64,000 nucleotides of DNA from Vibrio mexicanus (GTDB taxonomy: Bacteria; Pseudomonadota; Gammaproteobacteria; Enterobacterales; Vibrionaceae). The stretch lies in assembly GCF_001012815.1 (NCBI RefSeq), contig NZ_JYJP01000027.1, forward strand, positions 1 through 64,000. Direction: 5' to 3'. Numbering within the stretch: the stretch's first letter is position 1; every line of letters starts with the position of its first letter. The translations under genes were made by a program, and so were the position numbers. Below the pieces are notes generated by a model that was not told where the DNA came from, ran no database searches, and saw only the letters and a list, made by a program, of their open reading frames with translations. Below are positions 19,087 to 26,153 of this stretch, piece by piece.

Positions 19087-20358
19087 ATGGAATGTATTAC
19101 TGAAAGAGTGGGGCACTCTCATGAAACGACAACGCCTAACTATCCTGATCTGGATGCTAGGTTCAATCCTCTGCCTACATCGAGAAACCTACAAGCTTTG
19201 CTGAAAGGTAATCGTATTGATGTGGTAGTGAATAAAATGAACATGGAAGTCGAACTCTCTATCGATGGCAAAATGTTAAACAAAACTGCCGACCAAAAAC
19301 GCAGTTTGCTAATTGATGTTTGTCTTAGAGGTGGGCTTAAGAAAGAGATTCTTACTGACCATTTAATGTCATTAGCCGAGAATAATAGTTATCACCCCTT
19401 TGCAAACTACCTTAATGAAAATGAGTGGGACGGTATCGATCGCATAAGCCCTGTGATTAATGCCATGAACGCAAAAGATAAAGAGCTTGCGAGTTGCGTG
19501 ATGCGAAAGTTCTTTATTGCAGTAGTGGCGTCAGTATTTGAAACGCCCTTTAGCTCTAAGCTCATACCTGTTCTTCAAGGTGGACAGTCATTCAGGAAAA
19601 CCGCCTTTATCAAACGGTTTGCGACTGTATTTGAAGGTGCATTTTTAGAAGGTCAAGAGATTAACCCTGACTCTAAAGATTCGGTAATTAGCTGCATTAA
19701 TAGCCTGATTGTTGAGCTAGGTGAGCTAGAGCGTACCTCACGAAATAGCCAAGGAAGCCTAAAGGCATTCATCACTAAAGAGGTCGATACCGTTAGGCCA
19801 CCTTATGGGGCCAAAGATATCAAGAAGCCACGTCAAACCTCGTTTATTGCTACCGTTAACGTGACTGGCTTTCTACGTGATGAAACTGGCTCTAGTCGAT
19901 ACGCAGTGATTGAACTTGAGGCTCCTATTGATATGGAGTCGGTTAACCAAACTCTTGGTTGGTGTTACGACAATGGCAGGCTTAGCCACCAAAATCCAAT
20001 CGAACTCAAGCAGTTTTGGCTTCAGGTCTATGAGCTATACAAGTCTGGTGAATCATGGCATCTCACAGACACAGAGCTAGAGCTAGCGGCAAAAGTTAAC
20101 AATGAACATAATGCTAAAAGTTCTTACTATGAAGCTATCGTTGACCGCTTCCTAGTTGATGACCCTGATAAGTATATCTGGGAGTGGGTGACGGCTTCAG
20201 AGGTATGTAAGCTTATCAATACTCACATCGACAAAAACAGAATCGTGGGTAAAGAATTGAAGCGACTAGCACAAGAGGAAAAAGCCATTGAGTCCAAAAC
20301 CGGAAGATCAAACGCGACCCTCTATCGATTACCCGTTTCAGTTCGTATCTCCGACTGA
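19087..20358 (+). CDS. VapE-like replication protein (SF3-type helicase domain)
   Basis: 423 residues from ATG 19087 (AAGGGG just upstream); GTG 19081 is also in frame. Seen in order: an N-terminal region with NPFANYLNENEWDGIDRI-like residues typical of the VapE family, a P-loop-like LQGGQSFRKTAF (about residue 165-175) in which the usual Gly before Lys is Arg, a Walker B-like LIVELGELE, and an arginine-bearing strand (RYAVIELE). VapE proteins are the replication initiator/helicases of phage satellites (PICIs, SaPIs). The gene follows alpA closely, consistent with a replication operon. The modified P-loop keeps Lys-Thr, so activity is plausible. Confidence 0.75.
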   Translation: MECITERVGHSHETTTPNYPDLDARFNPLPTSRNLQALLKGNRIDVVVNKMNMEVELSIDGKMLNKTADQKRSLLIDVCLRGGLKKEILTDHLMSLAENNSYHPFANYLNENEWDGIDRISPVINAMNAKDKELASCVMRKFFIAVVASVFETPFSSKLIPVLQGGQSFRKTAFIKRFATVFEGAFLEGQEINPDSKDSVISCINSLIVELGELERTSRNSQGSLKAFITKEVDTVRPPYGAKDIKKPRQTSFIATVNVTGFLRDETGSSRYAVIELEAPIDMESVNQTLGWCYDNGRLSHQNPIELKQFWLQVYELYKSGESWHLTDTELELAAKVNNEHNAKSSYYEAIVDRFLVDDPDKYIWEWVTASEVCKLINTHIDKNRIVGKELKRLAQEEKAIESKTGRSNATLYRLPVSVRISD

Positions 20359-20371
20359 TTTGTCTATTCTC

Positions 20372-20408
20372 TTTAACCCACTAACCAATAGGTGGTTAAT
20401 GGGTTAAA
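20372..20408 (+). terminator. Hairpin after the vapE-like gene
   Basis: TTTAACCCA-C-TAACC (20372-20386) pairs with GGTTA-A-TGGGTTAAA (20394-20408) with one mismatch. It lies 14 bases after the vapE-like stop. A-rich rather than T-rich sequence follows, so it is at best a weak or bidirectional terminator between the convergent vapE and integrase genes. Confidence 0.5.
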
Positions 20409-20450
20409 GAAATATTGAAGATTAGGCTTTGTATCCTACCTATTAGGTTT

Positions 20451-20489
20451 TGGCTAACTGGCTATGTAGCCAGCTAGTTATGGCTAACC
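20451..20489. repeat. Repeat cluster between vapE-like and integrase genes
   Basis: TGGCTAAC occurs directly repeated at 20451 and 20481. Between the copies lies CTGGCTA-TG-TAGCCAG (20458-20473), a perfect palindrome. Such clusters beside satellite replication genes can be replication origins; here that is only a possibility. Confidence 0.35.
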
Positions 20490-20528
20490 AAAAACGCTTA
20501 AGCCAATAAAACCAAGGCTTCCCATGGC

Positions 20529-21854
20529 TTAAGCCGTAATTATCTCTGAATCTACCGACCTTTCTAAAAAGCTGGTTAGCTCCTGTTTTGCTTCGAAAGG
20601 AAGAGTATCAATCTCTTGTTTGATTCGCTCTAATTTGCTTTGCAAAGAGTCTCCAAGCATATAGGTTACGGTGTTTTCTAAAGTCTCTCTCACGCTGTCA
20701 TCCGACAAATGGGCATAGACATCATTAGTTATGCCAATGTTTGAGTGTCCAAGTAGCTTGCTTGTCGCTTGTATTGAACCACCTGACGTCACTTGAAAGG
20801 TTGCTAGAGTGCGTCTTAAGTCGTGAATCGTCAGATGTTTTTCTGGATCATTGGGTGCGTACATGCCTATACGGTTTGTAACTCTTTGCCAGAAACCGCC
20901 TTTCCCGCTTTTATCTGTTATATGCCCGTTCTTGCTTCTAGCGCTTGGAAATACAAACTCTTGGTTAAGTTCAGCTTCGTTTGAACGTCGGATTAAGATT
21001 TTCATCGCTTCGTTGGGAAGAGGCACAGAGTGCGGCTTTTTGCTCTTTGTTTTGCTGATTGGAATAACCCATAAGCGGCTATCGAGATTGAGTTCTTGCC
21101 AACGCATAGAGAGAACCATCGATTTACGCTGACCAGTTAGTAAAAGCATGGATATACAATCTTGATAAATCTGCTTCTCTTGTCTGAGCGAATCGAAAAA
21201 CTGTACGAGTTCTTCTTTGGATAGGGTTCTTTCTCGCCTAAAAAGTGATTCATCAATCTTGCTAATTTTGGCAAAGGGGTTGGAATCGATATAGGCTCTA
21301 TTAAACATCGATTTTAGCAATGTTAAGGAATGATTGTGTTTGCTGTAGCCGTCCTTGGTGAATATGCCTTGCATAAACGTTCTTGCTTTTTCAGCATCAA
21401 AGTCATTGATGGCTTTTTTACCTAGCTTAGGCTTTAAGTGCAGTCGGTATAAAGTTTGACTTAATTTGAGGCTGCTAGCACGGCGCTTTTTGGCCTTAAT
21501 ATCTAGCTGAAATGACGCTACATAGATGTCGAATAAGTCATCAAAGGTCTGGCTTTCTCTGGCTTCCCTTTTTTGCTGATTGGGGTTAATGCCATTAGCA
21601 ATGTCGGCAGCCGTATTTCGAGCCATTTCCCTTGCTTGCTCAACCGTCATCGTTGGGAACTCACCCAACTTAACCTTGATGTTTTTCCCGTTCACCTTAC
21701 GCTGAAAACGAAAGATTTTTGTGCCAGAAACTAACGCATCAAGTACCAATCCTTGAACGCTTTTGCTACTTCCAACGTCTCGATAGGTAACACGACTCTT
21801 CGGTTTTTCTATGCTTTCTAGCGCACGTTTTGTGAAGTTAAATCCAGTATCCAT
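20529..21854 (-). CDS. Tyrosine-family site-specific integrase (island B)
   Basis: 441 residues from the ATG at 21854, with GAAGG upstream; a GTG two codons earlier is possible. An N-terminal arm-binding domain of the P4/DUF4102 kind (NIKVKLGEFPTMTVEQAREMA) and a SAM-like core-binding domain precede a complete catalytic set: Arg in TGQRKSMVLSMRW, Lys in KTKSKKPHSVPL, HDLRRT, GHSNIGIT and the nucleophile in NDVYAHL. It is clearly different in sequence from the integrase at 10359-11639. It faces the island interior with the 24-bp arm-like repeat and the right att repeat behind it, so it is the likely recombinase of island B. Confidence 0.92.
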   Translation of the reverse strand: MDTGFNFTKRALESIEKPKSRVTYRDVGSSKSVQGLVLDALVSGTKIFRFQRKVNGKNIKVKLGEFPTMTVEQAREMARNTAADIANGINPNQQKREARESQTFDDLFDIYVASFQLDIKAKKRRASSLKLSQTLYRLHLKPKLGKKAINDFDAEKARTFMQGIFTKDGYSKHNHSLTLLKSMFNRAYIDSNPFAKISKIDESLFRRERTLSKEELVQFFDSLRQEKQIYQDCISMLLLTGQRKSMVLSMRWQELNLDSRLWVIPISKTKSKKPHSVPLPNEAMKILIRRSNEAELNQEFVFPSARSKNGHITDKSGKGGFWQRVTNRIGMYAPNDPEKHLTIHDLRRTLATFQVTSGGSIQATSKLLGHSNIGITNDVYAHLSDDSVRETLENTVTYMLGDSLQSKLERIKQEIDTLPFEAKQELTSFLERSVDSEIITA

Positions 21855-21871
21855 ACTCACTTACCTTCAAA

Positions 21872-21895
21872 TTCTGTGGTGCCTCTGTGGTGCCG
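21872..21895. repeat. Right copy of the island-end double repeat (TGTGGTGCC x2)
   Basis: Identical over 24 bp to 11922-11945 and in the same orientation. It lies between the integrase start (21854) and the right att repeat (22024). A probable integrase arm-binding site, possibly also controlling the integrase promoter. Confidence 0.7.
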
Positions 21896-22023
21896 ATGAC
21901 ATCAATTTAGAGCTATTTTTGGCTATTTTGGTTAAATATACAATTCGATTATTTGGACAATAACTTAATGATAGTAAAGCAATATTTAGCTTAATTAAAC
22001 GAGATTAAAATCAAAAAGAGATA

Positions 22024-22046
22024 CCTTCAGGGCGTGCCATTTATTC
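22024..22046 (+). repeat. Right 23-bp attachment repeat of island B
   Basis: Exact copy of 11856-11878, the 3' end of tRNA-Arg plus flanking bases. It marks the junction between island B and the conserved chromosome. Confidence 0.9.
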
Positions 22047-22048
22047 AG

Positions 22049-22077
22049 AAAGCCTGATAACTTTGTTATCAGGCTTT
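22049..22077. terminator. Strong hairpin terminator at the island/chromosome junction
   Basis: AAAGCCTGATAAC (22049-22061) and GTTATCAGGCTTT (22065-22077) form a perfect 13-bp stem with a TTT loop. Directly behind the att repeat, it is probably the original terminator of the tRNA-Arg transcript. Confidence 0.8.
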
Positions 22078-22145
22078 CGTCGTTTGTGAGCAAAAGAAAT
22101 TTCTCGTCCCTTGTTATGACCCTTCAGCGTTAGCTTATTCTTTTA

Positions 22146-22475
22146 TCAACCCCTAACTTTTAAACTTCTGATCTCACATTCCTCGATAGAGTAGATGTTG
22201 CCCGAATAGTGGGGTGAGAGTGTCTGATTGCTTACCGAGCCTAAGTCTTCAGCGATGGACCATGCCTTCGTTTTCGAAGCTTCGTCGATGTGATTTTCCG
22301 GCAGAAGCAAAATATAGGTGTACTCTTCATTTCCTTGGTCAGAAAGGAACACTACTTTGGTAGCAAATCGGGCGATTAGCGTCGTATCGGGGTTATAAAA
22401 CCAAGCTGCAGTGTCGCCGCTGGGCAGGGTTACGTTACTGATGTAGGGTTCATTGGCGAGTGTCAGCTCTTTCAT
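22146..22475 (-). CDS. Conserved hypothetical protein
   Basis: 109 residues, soluble, mixed alpha/beta in character, with no signal peptide or recognised motif. It lies downstream of the phospholipid operon, 25 bases after the acyltransferase stop, and on the same strand, so it may be the last gene of that transcript. First gene of the conserved chromosome after the island. Confidence 0.6.
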   Translation of the reverse strand: MKELTLANEPYISNVTLPSGDTAAWFYNPDTTLIARFATKVVFLSDQGNEEYTYILLLPENHIDEASKTKAWSIAEDLGSVSNQTLSPHYSGNIYSIEECEIRSLKVRG

Positions 22476-22500
22476 AGAGATCCTCTACTAGAGTTAGTGC

Positions 22501-23151
22501 TTAGCCTTCTTCGTCGAAGCTCGTAACAATGCACTTTTCTGCAAGCATGTCATATTCGCATTGCATCTTCTCAATAAGGTCGTCGGAGTCCTTAAAGTCA
22601 TCGAGCTTTTCTCCAATTACAACATCGCAGTTAAATGGCACAAACATGGCGGTTCCTTTTGGTAGTGAGCGCCCAAGCCCACGCATTACTACAGGGACAA
22701 CTGGGCAATTGGGATGCTTTCTTACTAAATGATAAATCCCTTTCTTTAATCCGCTCATTACCTCTGGGCTACCTCGGCTGCCTTCAGGGAAGATCAGCAA
22801 AATATCACCATCTTTTAGTGCTTGATGGCACTCATCGAACATGGCATTTCTTTCTGATTTTGATGGGGAGCGTTGGATTGGAATAATGCCCAAGACGTTG
22901 AGTGATAGCCAAGCGGTCAATTTTGTTTTTAAGAAATAATCGGCAGCAGCTACTGGCCGAATCTTATGAATAATGCTGATGGGAAAGAGCGCCAATAGAA
23001 CCAAGGTATCTAAATGACTGTTGTGATTGGCGGCGATAACGACAGGGCCTTTTTCTGGTAGGTTTTGCCGCTGAATAATATTGAGCCCAAGCGCGACAAA
23101 CACTAAGGGCTTAACCAGTAATAAAACGAAGACGTATTTGAATAACTTCAT
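22501..23151 (-). CDS. 1-acyl-sn-glycerol-3-phosphate acyltransferase (PlsC family)
   Basis: 216 residues with an N-terminal membrane anchor. The acyltransferase motifs are present: NHNSHLD (catalytic HX4D) and FPEGSRGSP (substrate-binding block III). PlsC-type enzymes transfer an acyl chain to lysophosphatidate to make phosphatidic acid at the inner membrane. It follows the CdsA-like gene by 10 bases in a three-gene operon that could convert phosphatidate to CDP-diacylglycerol and a phospholipid. It is shorter than housekeeping PlsC, so probably a paralogue; the exact acceptor is unknown. Confidence 0.85.
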   Translation of the reverse strand: MKLFKYVFVLLLVKPLVFVALGLNIIQRQNLPEKGPVVIAANHNSHLDTLVLLALFPISIIHKIRPVAAADYFLKTKLTAWLSLNVLGIIPIQRSPSKSERNAMFDECHQALKDGDILLIFPEGSRGSPEVMSGLKKGIYHLVRKHPNCPVVPVVMRGLGRSLPKGTAMFVPFNCDVVIGEKLDDFKDSDDLIEKMQCEYDMLAEKCIVTSFDEEG

Positions 23152-23161
23152 CGACAGGAGC

Positions 23162-24094
23162 CTAGTAATATAGATAGTAGATGTAGTGGAAGAAGAGTGG
23201 CGCGGTAAACATTAGACTGTCTATTCGGTCTAAGAGCCCACCATGGCCAGGTATTAACTGGCTTGTGTCTTTTAACTTCAGATCTCTCTTAACTGAAGAT
23301 ATCACCAGATCGCCGATGAACCCACTAAACGCGATGATAGCACCGGCTACAACTCCCTCGTATGAAGAGAGCGGTGTTAGGTAGGGTGAAGCGAAGTAAC
23401 TTGCGATAATGACTGTCGCAGCGCCACCTAAAAAACCTTCCCAAGTTTTGTTTGGACTGACCTTGGGAACAATTTTATGTTTTCCAAATGTCTTGCCCCA
23501 TACATATTGGCAAACGTCATTGAACTGAGTGAAAACCAATAAAAATAGCAGCATACCCATGGAACCGGCATCAGGGTTTAGGCTAGGTAACACGAGTAAG
23601 TAGGCCATGTGACTTAAGCAGAAGACAGTCAGCATCAACGCCCAATGGATAGTGCCAGCAGAACGAATAAACCCTTTGGTGTCACCTATTAATACTGCGA
23701 CCATAGGAAGGTAAAGGAACATATAAACAGGTATGAAAATGATGTACATGCCATACCAACCGATCGCCAGCCAGTAGTAGTGAAAAGGTATGGACAGATA
23801 TGCCCAAAAGATCACTCGTCTGTCTGCCATTCTTGTAGGAACAATAGAAAGAAATTCTTTGAGTGCCATGAAACTCAAGAAACCGAAAAAGAGTAGTGAA
23901 TAGTTCTGAGGCAGATATAAGACTACGAAAACAATCCCTATCATCCACCACCATGAGCGAATGCGAAGCTTAAGCTCAGTGTGATCCTTATCGGGATGCC
24001 TTCTCGATATGACTAGATAACAAAGGGTACCAATAACCAGCAAAGATAAAATGATGGCCATGATGTGTAAAGAATGAATAGGGATGCTCAACAT
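23162..24094 (-). CDS. Phosphatidate cytidylyltransferase family protein (CdsA-like)
   Basis: 310-residue polytopic membrane protein. The C-terminal signature of the family is present: SPNKTWEGFLGG and then GDLVISSVKRDLKLKD...IPGHGGLLDRIDS with the metal-binding Asp. The reaction would be CTP plus phosphatidate to CDP-diacylglycerol and pyrophosphate. It sits between acyltransferase and CDP-alcohol phosphotransferase genes with spacers of 5-10 bases. The canonical cdsA of gammaproteobacteria lies beside uppS and dxr, so this is likely a second, paralogous enzyme. Confidence 0.9.
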   Translation of the reverse strand: MLSIPIHSLHIMAIILSLLVIGTLCYLVISRRHPDKDHTELKLRIRSWWWMIGIVFVVLYLPQNYSLLFFGFLSFMALKEFLSIVPTRMADRRVIFWAYLSIPFHYYWLAIGWYGMYIIFIPVYMFLYLPMVAVLIGDTKGFIRSAGTIHWALMLTVFCLSHMAYLLVLPSLNPDAGSMGMLLFLLVFTQFNDVCQYVWGKTFGKHKIVPKVSPNKTWEGFLGGAATVIIASYFASPYLTPLSSYEGVVAGAIIAFSGFIGDLVISSVKRDLKLKDTSQLIPGHGGLLDRIDSLMFTAPLFFHYIYYLYY

Positions 24095-24099
24095 TAGGA

Positions 24100-24777
24100 T
24101 TACTCGGCTGGTTGGGTAGGTGTTGACTGTTTAGCAAGGTAGATTGTTCGTAGCCGTTTCCAAGTGGTAAGCAAGCTACCCAAGATCATAATGGAAAGAG
24201 AGGCGTCCATTAAATACGGAGAGTATTGAGGCCAAATAGAAAAAAACTGGCTAACGAGTAAAGCGATGCTGGTTAAAGTAAGGAGCGCCATTCGGTGTTG
24301 TTTGGCCATTGGCCCTTGGAAATCAGCATCGCATCCCATGCTGACGCCAAGCACACGTACATAAGCTGTTAGTACCGCGAAAATTGCTGCCACCCAAGCC
24401 AACTCCAAAGCCACTGATGAAGCGCCGATAAAACCTGCGCCAACGATTAATAAAGGATCAGCAATTCGATCAGGAACGTCATTGAACAGTTCGCCAGCTG
24501 GTGTCTTTTTACTCCCTTCAATTGCCACCATCCCATCGAAAAGATTGCACAGCAAGCGCATCTGAATGGCTAACAAGAAGAGCAGCAACCATACCCATGA
24601 AGGATAATAGGAATAACTGACGCCCGAAAAAAAACCAACACTGGCAAATGCGATACTCGCAAGTGAAATTTGGTTGGGGGTGACATTGCGGTTAGATAAC
24701 CATTTCGCAATGCGCTTCATAACAGACAAGTTTCGCGTGGCTAGCGGGCGACGATTTGATTCATCTTTATGATTCAT
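24100..24777 (-). CDS. CDP-alcohol phosphatidyltransferase family protein
   Basis: 225 residues with several membrane segments. The family motif D-x2-DG-x2-AR-x8-G-x3-D-x3-D appears in modified form as NLFDGMVAIEGSKKTPAGELFNDVPDRIAD: the first Asp is replaced by Asn and AR by a different pair, while the later Gly and both final Asp residues remain. Members join a CDP-activated lipid to an alcohol. It is the first gene of the operon with the CdsA-like and PlsC-like genes. The altered motif makes the substrate uncertain. Confidence 0.8.
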   Translation of the reverse strand: MNHKDESNRRPLATRNLSVMKRIAKWLSNRNVTPNQISLASIAFASVGFFSGVSYSYYPSWVWLLLFLLAIQMRLLCNLFDGMVAIEGSKKTPAGELFNDVPDRIADPLLIVGAGFIGASSVALELAWVAAIFAVLTAYVRVLGVSMGCDADFQGPMAKQHRMALLTLTSIALLVSQFFSIWPQYSPYLMDASLSIMILGSLLTTWKRLRTIYLAKQSTPTQPAE

Positions 24778-24883
24778 AACGATTTGTGCTCAAAAAGTGA
24801 TTTGTCACACTATACTCGTTAGCTTAAAGCACAAGTAGTTGGATCGTGAGTAAGAAAAGCTTAATGACAATCTGATCGCAAAA

Positions 24884-24920
24884 ATAAAGCCTGATACTAT
24901 AGTAAGTTATCAGGCTTTAT
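24884..24920 (-). terminator. Terminator of the QueD-like gene
   Basis: A perfect 13-bp stem, ATAAAGCCTGATA (24884-24896) with TATCAGGCTTTAT (24908-24920). On the minus strand it is followed by TTTTT, so it terminates transcription from the QueD-like gene. Confidence 0.8.
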
Positions 24921-25001
24921 GGGTTTAACACCAAATTATGAGAGTCGAAGGTTAGCAATTATGGAAAGCGGTTGCGCCTTTTCCTACCCCTTCATAGGCG
25001 A

Positions 25002-25835
25002 TTACTTTGAGTGACTGCTCTTCAGATAGGCTTTCGCGAACCACCTTGCAATATGCCATGCAAGGAGCTCGACGGTCGTGTCAGTTTGCAGCATTTCTGT
25101 CTCAGATTTCGCAATCGCCAACTCGAACTCCCCTTGAGGGGCGGTGTAACGAAATCCATGGTGCGTGTCGTCGTTAACGACATTCGCATGTTCGCTTAAA
25201 GAAAGTGTATTTAAATCCACTTTGTCTTCATCTGAACCCAAATAGATGTCTTCCCAGCGTTTAGCAAACTCTGCTTCACGAGCTGTGTCTCTTTGGCCGT
25301 CGACAATGAGTTCGATCGGAGAGCGGTGGCCGTGTGCAATTCGCTGACAGTTTCCGTCGTGTTTCTTTAAGCCATGTGAGTAATGATAGTAGGCACCTTC
25401 GATGTTCTCTGTTCGCAGAGTGACTTCAATGCCCTCTACGTTGCTTGGCAGGTTACCTTTGAGAAGTTGAAGGACATGCTCTGTGACACTTTCAATAGTG
25501 ATGGCATCGGTATCTACGAAGCAAAAAGACTCATCAGGGCAATGCAGGTGAATGCTTTTGTCCTCACGAAGAAGATCAACGGTGCGGTAACCCGCTTTTG
25601 TCTGACTCGTTTTGATTAAAGAGCTGCGGCTAGGTATAAGCAAGCGATGATCAACGTATTGATCAACAAGGCGCTTGATTTGCGATTTTACCTTACCAAA
25701 ATCAAGCACCATGCTCATTTCATTGAGTTGGCCTGATAGGGTAACGTCCAAAATCCAACTTTCACCAACCATACCGCGTTTGTCGCAAAGGTATGAAGAG
25801 TCAATGACAGTAAGCGCTTTGACAAATAGATTCAA
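25002..25835 (-). CDS. 6-pyruvoyl-tetrahydropterin synthase / QueD-like protein
   Basis: 277 residues, more than twice the usual ~120 of QueD. The N-terminal part has the family's GMV-like strand, VLDFGKVK and VDHRLLIP. The zinc-site-like CQRIAHGHRSPIELIV occurs only in the C-terminal half, together with HYSHGLKKHDGN. It therefore looks like two T-fold halves in tandem with the metal ligands in the second. QueD/PTPS enzymes act on 7,8-dihydroneopterin triphosphate in queuosine or pterin synthesis; the reaction here is unproven. Single-gene transcript with its own terminator. Confidence 0.75.
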   Translation of the reverse strand: MNLFVKALTVIDSSYLCDKRGMVGESWILDVTLSGQLNEMSMVLDFGKVKSQIKRLVDQYVDHRLLIPSRSSLIKTSQTKAGYRTVDLLREDKSIHLHCPDESFCFVDTDAITIESVTEHVLQLLKGNLPSNVEGIEVTLRTENIEGAYYHYSHGLKKHDGNCQRIAHGHRSPIELIVDGQRDTAREAEFAKRWEDIYLGSDEDKVDLNTLSLSEHANVVNDDTHHGFRYTAPQGEFELAIAKSETEMLQTDTTVELLAWHIARWFAKAYLKSSHSK

Positions 25836-26153
25836 AATAAAACCTTAATGATATTGATAGTCGTTTTAGTCAATATTCATTATACCTGAACCACCGCAAC
25901 ATTCATTGGCTCATTGGATTAAAACTTGTAAGAGGATTACTCAGACACACGTTACTCAGTTCATCTTGATGTTAAAAGCAATTGCTCATAAATATCATTG
26001 GCTTACATTGTAACCCCTGTTTGGGTGGGTTCATTGAGTGACACTTCGATGCAGAATGAGGTCAAAAATTCATATGAATATCATTGCAAATCAGGGCGAT
26101 ATTTTTACGGCGTGATATATTTATTTCATCTCTCAAGGAATGAGATAACGTCA

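Larger units (their letters stand above)
11856..22046. mobile_element. Genomic island B, phage-satellite-like, in tRNA-Arg(UCU)
   Basis: About 10.2 kb between the 23-bp direct repeats. It has an integrase at one end, AlpA-like and VapE-like genes, matching 24-bp arm-like repeats inside both ends, and defence-type cargo (CoiA-like, nuclease-like and HD-Hsp90 proteins). No capsid, terminase or conjugation genes are present, so it would depend on a helper for transfer if it is a satellite. A preceding island with its own integrase occupies the same tRNA target, giving a tandem array. Confidence 0.85.
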
